This document shows, piece by piece, positions 37,975-46,965 of a stretch of 48,899 nt of DNA (the stretch's first letter is position 1; each line of letters begins with the position of its first letter). The DNA is taken from contig PNKV01000025.1 in the NCBI GenBank assembly GCA_013822685.1, positions 1 to 48,899 of the forward strand, written 5' to 3'. This DNA comes from Leptothrix sp. (in: b-proteobacteria) (GTDB lineage Bacteria > Pseudomonadota > Gammaproteobacteria > Burkholderiales > Burkholderiaceae_C). The translations under genes were made by a program, and so were the position numbers. Under the pieces are notes generated by a model. The model ran no database searches. It was not told the origin of the DNA and saw nothing but the letters and a program-made list of their open reading frames with translations.

Positions 37975-38757
37975 ATGCCAGGCATGCTGGACCTTGCACA
38001 CCTGCTCATGGCTTTGTTGATCGGCGCCGGCCTGGGCTTCATGGGCGGCGTCTTCGGCATCGGCGGGGGCATCGTCGCCGTGCCTTTGCTGGTGCTGGGC
38101 TTCGGCCTGGACCAGCCCATCGCGCAGGGCACGGCCCTGGTGCTGATGGCGCCCAATCTGTTGGTGGGGTGGTGGCGTTACCACCAGCGTCACCCCATGG
38201 GCTGGCAGGCCATCGCCGCTATCGCGCTGTCGGCCTCACTCACGACCTGGCTGATTGCCCATGTGGCCACGCGCATGGATCCGCAGGTGCTGCGGGTGGT
38301 GTTCAGCGTCTTCATGGTGCTGCTGGCCCTGCGCCTGTTGCGCACCGCCAAGCAACAGCATGCAGCGCCGCAAGCCGAGCGCCCTCTCGACCTGCGCGTG
38401 CTGCCTTTGGTGGGCATGGTGGGCGGTTGCAGCATGGGGCTGCTCGGCATCGGCGGCGGCCTCATGGCCGGGCCCCTGCTGTCTGGTTGGTTGGGCCAGC
38501 GCCAGACCACGGCACAAGGCCTGTCCCTGGCTCTGGTGGCGCCCAGCTCGGTCGTGGCCCTGGCCACCTATGCGGGCGCGCATCAAGTCGATTGGGCCTG
38601 GGGCGTGCCCCTGGCGCTGGGGGGCGTGCTGACGGTGTCGGCCGGTGTGGCGCTGGCCCACCGCCTGCCCGAAAAGCCCATGCGCTGGGCGTTCGCCGCC
38701 ATCCTGATGGCCACCGCGCTGTGGCTGGCCGTGGGCCCGCAGGCCGTGGCGCGGTGA
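37975..38757 (+). CDS. TauE/SafE-family sulphite/anion exporter
   Basis: 260-residue inner-membrane protein with about eight hydrophobic segments and two homologous halves, each with the glycine-rich block seen at MGGVFGIGGGIVAVPLL and MGLLGIGGGLMAGPLL. The family exports sulphite, sulphoacetate or related anions. The start is placed at ATG 37975, right before the first membrane segment; the open frame upstream belongs to the opposite-strand LysR gene. Probably controlled by that regulator. Confidence 0.9.
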   Translation: MPGMLDLAHLLMALLIGAGLGFMGGVFGIGGGIVAVPLLVLGFGLDQPIAQGTALVLMAPNLLVGWWRYHQRHPMGWQAIAAIALSASLTTWLIAHVATRMDPQVLRVVFSVFMVLLALRLLRTAKQQHAAPQAERPLDLRVLPLVGMVGGCSMGLLGIGGGLMAGPLLSGWLGQRQTTAQGLSLALVAPSSVVALATYAGAHQVDWAWGVPLALGGVLTVSAGVALAHRLPEKPMRWAFAAILMATALWLAVGPQAVAR

Positions 38758-38768
38758 GCCGGCCTGGC

Positions 38769-39269
38769 TTAGAACACGCCCAGCGCCAACCCCGCCGCCA
38801 TCGCTTCGCCCAAGGCCCGGCAGCGTTCCAGCTCCTCATCGCCAAGGTGCTTGGCCGCCAGGATGGCCGCCGTGGTCTGCGCCCGCGTGCACACGATCAG
38901 CGGCTCGGCGATGGGCTTGAGCCGCCAGCCCGTGGCGATGCGCTCGATCTGCCGGGCGGCATTGTGGCCATCGCTGCCGGCGCACACCAGGCTGGCGTAG
39001 GGCCGGCCGTTCACGTGGTCCAGCACGGCGTAATAACTGCGGTCGAAGAAATCCTTGAGCTGCCCGCTCATGGCCGCCAGGTTCTCGGGCGTGGCAAAGA
39101 TGAGGCCGTCTGCGGCGAGGACGTCGTCAGGCCCTGCCTCACTGGCATGCCGCAATTGCACCGTGACGTCGGCTTGCGTGGCCGCCCCTGAGCGCGCAGC
39201 CTCGGCCATCTGGCGCGTGCCACCGGTCATCGAGTGGTAGACGATCAACAGGGACTTGGGCTGGCTCAT
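38769..39269 (-). CDS. Flavodoxin-like protein
   Basis: 166-residue flavodoxin-fold protein. The FMN phosphate loop is VYHSMTGGTRQMAEA, and LIFATPENLAAMSGQLKDFFDR and SLVCAGSDGHNA are the other flavin-contact loops. Probably an NAD(P)H-linked FMN reductase or electron carrier; no partner is adjacent. ATG at 39269 fits the fold start; the frame to 39344 is not family-like. Convergent with the TauE gene. Confidence 0.85.
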   Translation of the reverse strand: MSQPKSLLIVYHSMTGGTRQMAEAARSGAATQADVTVQLRHASEAGPDDVLAADGLIFATPENLAAMSGQLKDFFDRSYYAVLDHVNGRPYASLVCAGSDGHNAARQIERIATGWRLKPIAEPLIVCTRAQTTAAILAAKHLGDEELERCRALGEAMAAGLALGVF

Positions 39270-39342
39270 GCGGTCAGCATAGACCAGCGCCGGCCATGGC
39301 GAGCCGATACACTGCCCGACGGCGACATGCGAGAGAACGCAC

Positions 39343-39579
39343 ATGAAAACTTACGACATCGAAATACAACGCTTGAAATCGGCGAAGCACTACAACGGCC
39401 TGATCGAAATCGGCGTCGATGCCCTGGTGCAGGCCCGGCCCGCACGTGACGAGCACACCGGCACCACCTGCCTGTCCCTGCCTGTGGACGACGCACGCAC
39501 CTTGCTGATCCTGCTCAAGCAGCAGATCACCGAGCTGGACAAACTGCAGCCGCGCAGCCGGCGCTCTGGGCGGTGCTGA
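39343..39579 (+). CDS. Small conserved protein, unknown function
   Basis: 78-residue protein MKTYDIEIQRLKSAKHYNG..., with a short beta-type start, a helix (DDARTLLILLKQQITELDKL) and a basic tail. GAGAG lies upstream of the ATG. No known domain recognised. Its stop is seven bases before the TTG start of the SulP gene, which suggests co-transcription and perhaps coupling. Coding is likely from the ribosome site and amino-acid pattern, but not proved. Confidence 0.6.
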   Translation: MKTYDIEIQRLKSAKHYNGLIEIGVDALVQARPARDEHTGTTCLSLPVDDARTLLILLKQQITELDKLQPRSRRSGRC

Positions 39580-39586
39580 GCCTCCG

Positions 39587-41038
39587 TTGAAAGCGCCCAG
39601 CTTGCGCGCCGACCTGCTGGCCGGCGTCACGACCTCTTTTGCACTGGTGCCCGAGTGCATCGCCTTTGCCCTGGTGGCCCACCTCAATCCGCTGATGGGC
39701 TTGTACGGGGCCTTCATCATCTGCACTTTGACCGCCCTGTTCGGGGGCCGGCCCGGCATGATCTCCGGCGCCGCCGGGTCCATGGCCGTCGTGATCGTGG
39801 CGCTGGTGGTGCAGCACGGGGTGCAGTACCTGCTGGCCACCGTGGTGATGGGCGGTTTGCTGATGATCCTCTTCGGCCTGCTGCGGCTGGGCAAGCTGGT
39901 GCGCATGGTGCCCTACCCGGTCATGCTGGGCTTCGTCAACGGGCTGGCGATCGTCATCGCGCTGGCGCAACTGGAGCACTTCAAGGTGGGCCACGCCTGG
40001 CTGACGGGCACCCCGCTGTACCTGATGGCGGGCCTGGTTGCCCTGACGATGGCCATCGTCTACCTGCTGCCCCGCCTGACCCGCGCCGTGCCGCCCGCAC
40101 TGGTGGCCATCCTGGGTGTGGGGCTGGCCGTCAACCTGCTCGGCCTGCCCACCCGCACCCTGGGCGACATGGCGCACATCGCCGGGGGCTGGCCCGTCTT
40201 CGCACTGCCCCAGGTGCCCTGGAACCTGGACACGTTGCACACCGTCGCGCCTTACGCGGTGGTGATGGCCCTGGTCGGCCTGCTTGAAACACTGCTCACG
40301 CTGAACCTCACCGACGAGATCACCGAAAGCCGTGGCTACCCGGACCGCGAATGCGTGGCCCTGGGCGTGGCCAACGTGGCATCCGGCGTGCTGGGGGGCA
40401 TGGGGGGCTGCGCCATGATTGGGCAAACCGCCATCAACCTCAGCTCGGGCGGGCGTGGGCGCTTGTCGGGCGTGGTGGCCGGGGTGATGATCCTGTTGTT
40501 CGTGTTGCTGCTCTCACCGCTGATCGAGCGCATTCCGCTGGCCGCGCTGGTGGGCGTGATGTTCGTGGTGGCCCAGCAAACCTTCGCGTGGGCCTCGTTG
40601 CGGGTGCTGAACAAGGTGCCTTTGCAGGATGTGCTGATGATCGTCGCGGTCACGGCCATCACCGTGTTCACCGACCTGGCCGCTGCCGTGTTGTGCGGCA
40701 TCGTCATCGCGGCGCTCAACTTCGCCTGGCAACATGCCCGCGAGCTGTACGCCGACCAGCACCTGGAGCTGGATGGCAGCAAGGTGTACCGCCTGCATGG
40801 CACCCTGTTCTTCGCCTCGGTCACGCGTTTCCTGAACCGGTTCGACATCGTCAACGACCCGGCCCACGTGACCCTGGATTGCCGCCACCTGAACTTTGTC
40901 GATTACTCGGCCATCGCCGCCTTGAAAACGCTGCGAGAGCGCTATCAAAAAGCAGGCAAGCAACTGCGCGTGCTGCACTTGTCGGATCGGTGCAAGCAGT
41001 TGCTCAAGCGCGCCGGCTGCACCACGGCTGACGCTTGA
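39587..41038 (+). CDS. SulP-family anion transporter with STAS domain
   Basis: 483-residue transporter: about ten or more membrane segments, starting LLAGVTTSFALVPECIAFAL, with GLYGAFIICTLTALFGG, and a cytoplasmic C-terminal STAS domain (VTLDCRHLNFVDYSAIAAL). Members carry sulphate, bicarbonate, chloride or other anions; substrate open. The start is TTG with a weak ribosome site; no in-frame ATG or GTG exists between it and the previous gene, so translation may depend on coupling to the 78-residue gene. Confidence 0.9.
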   Translation: MKAPSLRADLLAGVTTSFALVPECIAFALVAHLNPLMGLYGAFIICTLTALFGGRPGMISGAAGSMAVVIVALVVQHGVQYLLATVVMGGLLMILFGLLRLGKLVRMVPYPVMLGFVNGLAIVIALAQLEHFKVGHAWLTGTPLYLMAGLVALTMAIVYLLPRLTRAVPPALVAILGVGLAVNLLGLPTRTLGDMAHIAGGWPVFALPQVPWNLDTLHTVAPYAVVMALVGLLETLLTLNLTDEITESRGYPDRECVALGVANVASGVLGGMGGCAMIGQTAINLSSGGRGRLSGVVAGVMILLFVLLLSPLIERIPLAALVGVMFVVAQQTFAWASLRVLNKVPLQDVLMIVAVTAITVFTDLAAAVLCGIVIAALNFAWQHARELYADQHLELDGSKVYRLHGTLFFASVTRFLNRFDIVNDPAHVTLDCRHLNFVDYSAIAALKTLRERYQKAGKQLRVLHLSDRCKQLLKRAGCTTADA

Positions 41039-41135
41039 CGGCTCGTTTGTCGGACTGAGCCTACGCCGTGGGTGGGCACTGGCTGGTGGTGCCCGCAACC
41101 GGCCCGCGGCACCATGGGGGCCTCTTTAGCCGTCC

Positions 41136-42116
41136 ATGAAAGCGCCGAGCATGCCCACCAGCAACGCCGTTGCCGCCGCAGCCGATCCCTTGCCCTGGTC
41201 CCTGACCGCACCCTTGTTCGTGGTGCTGAACGGCGGCTCAGGCCATGTCGAGGCCCAAGAGCGCGTGGACACCGTCAAGCGTGTGTTCCAGGCGGCGGGC
41301 CGGCGGCACGAGTTGCTGGAAGTGAGCGACCCGAAGAACCTGCCTCAGGCCATTTCACGGGCGATCGAACTGGCGAAGCAGCACCAGGGCGCCGTGGTCG
41401 CGGCCGGTGGAGACGGCACCATCAATGCGGTGGTGCAGCAAGTGTTGCCCACGGGCCTGCCGTTGGGCATCCTGCCGCAGGGCACCTTCAACTACTTTGG
41501 CCGCCACCATGGTGTGTCGTCAGACATTGAAGAGGCCGCCAGCTCCTTGTTGACGGCGCAGCTCAAGCCGGTGCAAGTGGGCCTGATCAACGAGCAGGCC
41601 TTCATCGTCAATGCCAGCATGGGCCTGTACCCGACCTTGCTGCAAGACCGCGAGGTGTTCAAGCAGCGCTTCGGGCGCAGCCGGGTCGTGGCCGTGTTCG
41701 CGAGCCTGGCCACCATGCTGCGAGACCACCGGGATTGGGTCATCAAACTGACCTTGGACGACACCACGCAAACCATCGTCACCCCCACCTTGTTCGTGGG
41801 CAACAACGCGCTGCAGATGGCGCAGATCGGCATACCTGAAGCGCCCGCCCTGCAAGAGGGGCAGCTCGTGGCCATTGCGGTCAAGCCGTTGGGCAAGCTG
41901 GCCATGCTGGGTTTGCTCTTGCGCGGCGCCTTGGGCCAGCTGGGCGATGCCGACAAGGTCTCCAGCTTTGCTTTCACGAGCTTGACCGTGTCACCCCGGC
42001 GCCCTCACCGCCCCAAGCGCCTGAAGGTGGCCACCGATGGCGAGGTGATCTGGATGGACACGCCCCTGCACTTTCGGCCCTCACCTCAACCCTTGCAATT
42101 GCTGGTGCCCACGTGA
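41136..42116 (+). CDS. Diacylglycerol/lipid kinase-family protein
   Basis: 326-residue protein of the DAGK catalytic (YegS/LCB5) family. PLFVVLNGGSG opens the fold, the nucleotide loop is VAAGGDGTINAVV, and PLGILPQGTFNYFGRHHG follows. These enzymes phosphorylate diacylglycerol or related lipids; substrate not certain. Its stop overlaps the start of the phosphoesterase gene (GTGA), a coupled pair. Confidence 0.9.
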   Translation: MKAPSMPTSNAVAAAADPLPWSLTAPLFVVLNGGSGHVEAQERVDTVKRVFQAAGRRHELLEVSDPKNLPQAISRAIELAKQHQGAVVAAGGDGTINAVVQQVLPTGLPLGILPQGTFNYFGRHHGVSSDIEEAASSLLTAQLKPVQVGLINEQAFIVNASMGLYPTLLQDREVFKQRFGRSRVVAVFASLATMLRDHRDWVIKLTLDDTTQTIVTPTLFVGNNALQMAQIGIPEAPALQEGQLVAIAVKPLGKLAMLGLLLRGALGQLGDADKVSSFAFTSLTVSPRRPHRPKRLKVATDGEVIWMDTPLHFRPSPQPLQLLVPT

Positions 42117-42895
42117 GTGTTCTGCTGCAGATATCGGACCCGCACTTCGGGACTGAGCAAGCGCCCGTGATGGCCGCCTTGTTGAGGCTGGCCCGGGCGC
42201 AGCAGCCCGATATCGTGGTCTGGTCAGGTGACATCACGCAGCGGGCCCGGCGCGCGCAGTTCACCGCCGCACGTCGCTTTGCCGATGAGATCAAGGCGCC
42301 TCACCGCCTGGTCATTCCTGGCAACCACGACATCCCACTGTTCAACCTGGCCGCCCGGTTGCTGGCGCCCTACGCGAACTTTCGCCGGGCCTTCGGGCAC
42401 GAACTGGAGCCCATCATTTCAACGCCGAAGTGGTTGGTGATCGGGGTCAACACCACGCGGCCCTGGCGCCACAAGGATGGCGCGGTGTCGGGCAAGCAGA
42501 TCGAGCGGGTGAGCGCCCGGCTGAGCATGGCAGGGCCTGGCCAGACCAAGGTGGTGGTCGTGCACCAGCCGCTGTGCGTGACGCTGGACAAGGACCGCAA
42601 GAACCTGTTGAACGGTCACGAAGCCGCTTTGTCGCAATGGGGCCAGGCGGGGGTCGACCTTATCCTGGGTGGCCACATCCACCTGCCTTATGTGGTCGCT
42701 CAACAAGCCATGCGCGGCCGTGCAATGCATGCTTTCCGTGTGGTGCAGGCGGGCACGGCCTTGTCATCACGGGTGCGGGGCGGGCAGGCCAATTCGGTCA
42801 ACCTGATCAGGCACCCGAGCGTGCCGGGGCAGCCGGCGGTGGTCGAGCGCTGGGATTGCCACGTGGGGCAAGCAACCTTCACGCAGGTTGCTTGA
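42113..42895 (+). CDS. Metallophosphoesterase (calcineurin-like)
   Basis: 260-residue soluble enzyme with the two-metal site of the family: DPHF, WSGDITQRAR, IPGNHD, VVHQPL and GGHIHLP. It resembles cyclic-nucleotide or lipid-phosphate phosphodiesterases (Icc/CpdA-like). The start is GTG, overlapping the lipid kinase stop by four bases, so translation is coupled. A matched role, such as acting on the kinase product or a lipid phosphate, is inference. Confidence 0.9.
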   Translation: MSVLLQISDPHFGTEQAPVMAALLRLARAQQPDIVVWSGDITQRARRAQFTAARRFADEIKAPHRLVIPGNHDIPLFNLAARLLAPYANFRRAFGHELEPIISTPKWLVIGVNTTRPWRHKDGAVSGKQIERVSARLSMAGPGQTKVVVVHQPLCVTLDKDRKNLLNGHEAALSQWGQAGVDLILGGHIHLPYVVAQQAMRGRAMHAFRVVQAGTALSSRVRGGQANSVNLIRHPSVPGQPAVVERWDCHVGQATFTQVA

Positions 42896-42916
42896 TAGGC
42901 CAGGGCCACCCAGTGG

Positions 42917-44146
42917 TCACTGGCCTTGCTGAAGCCGATTCAACAAGTCGGCGGTGGGATACCCATCTTCCGGCAGGCCCACACTGCGCTGAAACGCCCG
43001 CAAGGCCTTGCGCGTGGCCGGGCCCATCTGCCCATCGGGCGTGCCGCTGTCAAAGCCACGTTGGTTCAAGGCCGTTTGCAAGGCCAGCATCTCGGCACGA
43101 GTCAAGGCACGCAGGTCCACAGGCCAGGCTGCTTGAACCCCCTTGCCACCCCCGATGCGTTGCGCCAGCAAGCACACCGTGAGCGCATAGCTGGTCGAGT
43201 TGTTGTAGCGCAAGATGGTGCGGTAGTTGCGGCCCACGATGAACGCCGGGCCCCGCGCCCCTGCAGGCAAAAGGATGGAGGCGTCGGCCAACGCGGGCCA
43301 GGGCGCATCGCCCATCGCCTTCACACCCTCCGCTGCCCATTGCGCCGAGCTTTGCTGCACGGCTGGGTCGGCACGGGCGGGGTCAAAACCCGCGGGCAAT
43401 TGAACCTCCAGACCCCAAGGCTCGTCAGCACGCCAGCCTGATTTGGCCAGGTAGTTGGCGGTGGAGGCCAGCACATCGGCCATGCTGCCCCAGATGTCGC
43501 GGCGCCCGTCGCCATCGGCATCCACGGCGTAAGCCAGGTAGGACGAAGGCATGAACTGCGTCTGCCCCATGGCCCCGGCCCATGAGCCGATCATCCGGGC
43601 TCGGTCGATGTCGCCTTGCTTAAGGATCTTGAGTGCGGCCAGCAACTCGCCACGCGCCCAGGCCTCGCGCCGGCCCTCAAAGCCCAGCGTGGCCAAGGCA
43701 TCAATGACGGGCACATCGCCATAGTTGCCACCGTAGTTGCTTTCAATGCCCCACACGGCCATCAGGATGGGGCCGGGCACCCCATGGCTCGTGGTGGCGG
43801 CCTCGGTCTCAGGCCGCAACTCCTGCAGCTTTTGCTGGCCCATCGCCACGCGCTGCGGCGAGACCACGGCATCCAGGTAGTCCCACAAGGTGCGGGTGAA
43901 CTCGGGCTGGGCGCGGTCTGCCTCCACAGCCCGGTGCCGAAGCTGCACGCCATCGAGCGCGCTGTTCAGCGTGGCCTCGTCAATGCCCGCCGCGCGGGCT
44001 GTTTCGCGGAAGTTGGCCACCCATCGCGCGAAGCGCTGCTCGACCGGCACGTCGGTGTTCAAGGGCGTGGAAGGCCCCGAGGCGCAGCCAGACAGGACGG
44101 CCAGCGCCAGCATCGCTGACCTGAGGTGATAAGTTCGGGATGGCAT
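42917..44146 (-). CDS. Lytic murein transglycosylase, MltB type
   Basis: 409-residue lipoprotein (lipobox LSGC, about residue 21) that cleaves peptidoglycan glycan strands with formation of 1,6-anhydro-muramic acid. The SLT_2/MltB domain has the catalytic Glu in MAVWGIESNYGGNYG, MGQTQFMPSSYL and DADGDGRRDIW; a PG_binding_1 repeat (LQTALNQRGFDSGTPDGQMGP) ends the chain. Divergent from the HTH protein gene. Confidence 0.93.
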   Translation of the reverse strand: MPSRTYHLRSAMLALAVLSGCASGPSTPLNTDVPVEQRFARWVANFRETARAAGIDEATLNSALDGVQLRHRAVEADRAQPEFTRTLWDYLDAVVSPQRVAMGQQKLQELRPETEAATTSHGVPGPILMAVWGIESNYGGNYGDVPVIDALATLGFEGRREAWARGELLAALKILKQGDIDRARMIGSWAGAMGQTQFMPSSYLAYAVDADGDGRRDIWGSMADVLASTANYLAKSGWRADEPWGLEVQLPAGFDPARADPAVQQSSAQWAAEGVKAMGDAPWPALADASILLPAGARGPAFIVGRNYRTILRYNNSTSYALTVCLLAQRIGGGKGVQAAWPVDLRALTRAEMLALQTALNQRGFDSGTPDGQMGPATRKALRAFQRSVGLPEDGYPTADLLNRLQQGQ

Positions 44147-44191
44147 GAGAACTCCAGAATACCTGCCAGTCTACTGAACCATGATGACCGT

Positions 44192-45421
44192 ATGGACTCC
44201 CTGATCTCCGCGGCGGCGCGGGCCCTCGCGGCAGGTGATGCGCTGGGTGCCCTCAAACGCGTGGCCCTGCGTGACGATCCGCCTGCGCTGGCCTTGCGCG
44301 GCATTGCCATGGCGCAACTGGGCGAACACCGCCGCGCCCGCGAACTGCTGCGGCTCGCTGCCCGCGGCTTTGGTACCAAGGAAGAACTGGCACGAGCCCG
44401 TTGTGTTGTGGCCGAAGCCGAAGTGGCCTTGGCGATGCGCGATCTCAGCGGCCCGGCCAGTGCGTGGCGTGCCCTGGCCGCGGCCACCGCCACCTTGGCC
44501 GCACGCGCCGACCACGCCAATGCGTTGCAAGCCCGTTTGATCACCGTTCGTCGGCTGTTGTTGCTCGGCCAACTCGACAAGGCCAAGGACGCCTTGAGCA
44601 ACGTCAATGCGCAAGGCCTGCCACCCGCCCTGGCCGCGGTGGCCTTCTTGGCCGAGGCCGAATTGGCGCTGCGCTCACTGGACATCGCACCCGCCCAAGC
44701 CGCACTGATGCGCGCCCGTGACGCGGCTGCGCACGCGGGCGTCCCCGCCTTGCAAGCGGAAGTGGCCGAAGCCCAGACCGCCTTGGAACAGCCCGCCGCC
44801 CGACGCTTGCAGCACGATGGCGAACAGCCGCTGCGCTTGGCCGAGGTGGCGGCCTTGGTCGATTCGAACGCCCTGATCCTGGACGCCTGCCGCCGTGGGT
44901 TGCGCGCTGGCCAGGCCTGGTTGCCGCTGACAGGCCGGCCGGTGCTGTTCACCCTGGCACGCTTGCTCGCCGAAGCCTGGCCAGCCGACGTTGACCGCAC
45001 CACCTTGATCGCGCAGGCGTTTCGCAACCGCCACCCCGACGAGACGCACCGGGCCCGGCTGCGGGTAGAGATGGGCCGCCTGCGCGCTTTGTTGGCGGGG
45101 CTGGCAGGCATCCAGGCCACCGCGAAAGGCTTCATCCTCCAACCCCATGATGGGCGCACCGTGGTGGTCTTGGCGCCGCCCATTGATGGCGACCAGGCCT
45201 CGCTGGTGGCCCTGCTTTCCGATGGTGCCGCCTGGTCCACCTCTGCCCTGGCGCTGGCCTTGGGCGCCAGCCAGCGCACCGTGCAGCGCGCGCTCGCCGA
45301 GCTGGAGACCAGCGGGCAAGCGCGGTCCATCGGGCAGGCGCGCGCACGCCGCTGGTTGTCGCCGCCACTCGCGGGATTCACGACAATCTTGTTACTCCCT
45401 GCTTCCCTGTCACTTGACTAA
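44192..45421 (+). CDS. Helical-repeat protein with two HTH-like domains
   Basis: 409-residue protein, probably a transcription regulator. The first half is Ala/Leu-rich helical repeats of TPR type (ALRGIAMAQLGEHRRARELL and later units). The middle (ETHRARLRVEMGRLRALL ... IQATAKGFIL) resembles the winged helix of SARP/OmpR-type regulators, and the end holds another HTH (SALALALGASQRTVQRALAEL). The ATG at 44192 is used; a GTG at 44126 would overlap the divergent transglycosylase. The beta-propeller gene follows after 48 bases. Family name and target unknown. Confidence 0.75.
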   Translation: MDSLISAAARALAAGDALGALKRVALRDDPPALALRGIAMAQLGEHRRARELLRLAARGFGTKEELARARCVVAEAEVALAMRDLSGPASAWRALAAATATLAARADHANALQARLITVRRLLLLGQLDKAKDALSNVNAQGLPPALAAVAFLAEAELALRSLDIAPAQAALMRARDAAAHAGVPALQAEVAEAQTALEQPAARRLQHDGEQPLRLAEVAALVDSNALILDACRRGLRAGQAWLPLTGRPVLFTLARLLAEAWPADVDRTTLIAQAFRNRHPDETHRARLRVEMGRLRALLAGLAGIQATAKGFILQPHDGRTVVVLAPPIDGDQASLVALLSDGAAWSTSALALALGASQRTVQRALAELETSGQARSIGQARARRWLSPPLAGFTTILLLPASLSLD

Positions 45422-45469
45422 AGTGGCCTCCATCGCGCTGTTTTCAAGCGCACCACCAGGAGCCCCAAG

Positions 45470-46129
45470 ATGACCACCAAGACCACCCAGCCCGCGGCCA
45501 CCGCAGCGCAGATCGTGCGCGAGTACGGCCCCTTCGCCGCCAGCGAACGCATCCATGGCGTCACGCACGACGGCCAGCGCGTGTGGGCCGCCACCGGCGA
45601 CAAGCTGCTCGCCTTCGATCCTGAGAGCGGCGAACCCACGCGCAGCCTGGACCTCGCCTGCGATGCCGGCACCGCTTTCGACGGCACCCACCTCTATCAA
45701 ATCGCCGAAACCCGCATCGACAAGATCGACCCGACCACGGGCCAGGTCGTGGCCTCTATCCCCGCCCCTGGCAGTGGCAGTGACTCGGGCCTGACCTGGG
45801 CCGAAGGCAGCTTGTGGGTGGGGCAATACCGTGATCGCAAGATCCACCAGGTTGATCCACAAACCGGCAAGGTCATGCGCACCATCGAGTCCAACCGCTT
45901 TGTCACCGGCGTGACCTGGGTGGACGGCGACCTGTGGCACGGCACCTGGGAAGGTGATGAGAGCGAGCTGCGCCGCATCAACCCGCAAAGCGGCGCGGTG
46001 CTCGAGCGCTTGGCCATGCCCAGTGGCACGGTGGTCAGCGGGCTGGAGTCAGATGGGGCCGAGCTGTTTTACTGCGGCGGCGGGCCAAGTGGCAAAGTGC
46101 GCGCAGTGCGGCGGCCACACTGCGCGTGA
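45470..46129 (+). CDS. Beta-propeller protein (Vgb/glutamine-cyclotransferase-like)
   Basis: 219-residue soluble protein of repeated YVTN/Vgb-like blades: GVTHDGQRVWAATGDKLLAFDP, GTHLYQIAETRIDKIDP, LTWAEGSLWVGQYRDRKIHQVDP, VTWVDGDLWHGTWEG. It has no signal peptide and is shorter than full propeller enzymes. It may bind a small ligand or act as a lyase; not known. An AGGAG ribosome site precedes the ATG. Paired with the HTH protein upstream; a functional link is inference. Confidence 0.8.
   Translation: MTTKTTQPAATAAQIVREYGPFAASERIHGVTHDGQRVWAATGDKLLAFDPESGEPTRSLDLACDAGTAFDGTHLYQIAETRIDKIDPTTGQVVASIPAPGSGSDSGLTWAEGSLWVGQYRDRKIHQVDPQTGKVMRTIESNRFVTGVTWVDGDLWHGTWEGDESELRRINPQSGAVLERLAMPSGTVVSGLESDGAELFYCGGGPSGKVRAVRRPHCA
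46100..46126 (+). terminator. 9-bp hairpin at the end of the beta-propeller gene
   Basis: Perfect inverted repeat CGCGCAGTG / CACTGCGCG with a nine-base loop inside the last codons, ending one base before the TGA. GC-rich stem with no T-run, so a rho-independent terminator is doubtful; it could stabilise the mRNA end. Confidence 0.3.
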
Positions 46130-46147
46130 TGCCTACTATGCCGGCCT

Positions 46148-46312
46148 TCAGCAGTTGCCCTTTTTTGCCTGGCCTGGCGGGCAGAACTTGCCACCGCCAC
46201 CGCCAGAGCCTTGAGGGCCGGCTGGGTCAATGACGACGGCACCGCGGGGCGTGTACACAGCGCAGCCAGCCATCGAGGCGGCAAGCGCCAACAACACAAT
46301 GAGGGATTTCAT
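46148..46312 (-). CDS. Small lipoprotein, unknown function
   Basis: 54-residue lipoprotein: signal MKSLIVLLALAASMAGC with lipobox MAGC, a short Pro/Gly region with five consecutive glycines, and a cysteine-bearing tail FCPPGQAKKGNC. AAAGG lies eight bases before the ATG at 46312. I recall similar small proteins with a CPPGxAKKG end in Burkholderiales. Role unknown. It lies at the border to the AT-richer cassette region and is itself still GC-rich. Confidence 0.7.
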   Translation of the reverse strand: MKSLIVLLALAASMAGCAVYTPRGAVVIDPAGPQGSGGGGGKFCPPGQAKKGNC

Positions 46313-46382
46313 GAAAACAACCTTTGTTGGGTGAAAAGTATTACTCATACCATGGTTCGATCCGGGAACCGATGGCTCGCGG

Positions 46383-46952
46383 TCATGGATGCAGTTTTTC
46401 GCCATTACTGAGCATTTCAATGAACTGAGCGATCTTCCTGGCACGTGTCTCGGCCTTCTTCACGTTTTGAATGCGGAACAAGATGGCGTACCTGTTTTGG
46501 CCATCGAGCGTCGCAAAAAACGTTTTCGCTTTCGGGTTTGCATCAAGGGCTTGCTGCAAATCCTCAGGGACGGTGGACGTGCTCGCTGATGAGTATGCGG
46601 CTTGCCACCTTCCGTTCTGCTTTGCCTGTTCGATGGGGACCAGACCTGCTGGCCGCATTCTTTCAGCGGCGATGAGTGCTTCAGCCTTTTCCTTGTTGAT
46701 CTGGGACCAGATGCTTCTTGCAGTTCTCGGCGTAAAGCGCTGAAGCCAATGGTGCTGGTCTTCTGATTTTTTCTGCCCATCGATCCAACCATGGCAAAGA
46801 GCGCTCTCCAGCGCTTGTGCGTAAGTGACCGTTGCTTGCTCGGCAGACTTTTTTGCCAGACGAAGCCACACGCCGGCGGAAGTGCTGCCATTGCCTTCAA
46901 GCCAGGCTTCCCATTCTGATTGCGTTGCGAAGGTGAGTTTCGGTTCGCTCAT
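46383..46952 (-). CDS. YdeI/OmpD-associated family protein
   Basis: 189-residue protein: LTFATQSEWEAWLEGNGSTSAGVWLRLAKK, ALCHGWIDGQKK and RFTPRTARSIWSQINKEKAEALI are the hallmark blocks of the YdeI/OmpD-associated (DUF1801-like, sometimes called bacteriocin-protection) family. Function not established. The gene is visibly less GC-rich than the core genes, and sits on the minus strand right after an attC-like site, so it looks like a mobile cassette gene. Confidence 0.88.
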   Translation of the reverse strand: MSEPKLTFATQSEWEAWLEGNGSTSAGVWLRLAKKSAEQATVTYAQALESALCHGWIDGQKKSEDQHHWLQRFTPRTARSIWSQINKEKAEALIAAERMRPAGLVPIEQAKQNGRWQAAYSSASTSTVPEDLQQALDANPKAKTFFATLDGQNRYAILFRIQNVKKAETRARKIAQFIEMLSNGEKLHP

Positions 46953-46965
46953 ATTTTTCTTGGAC

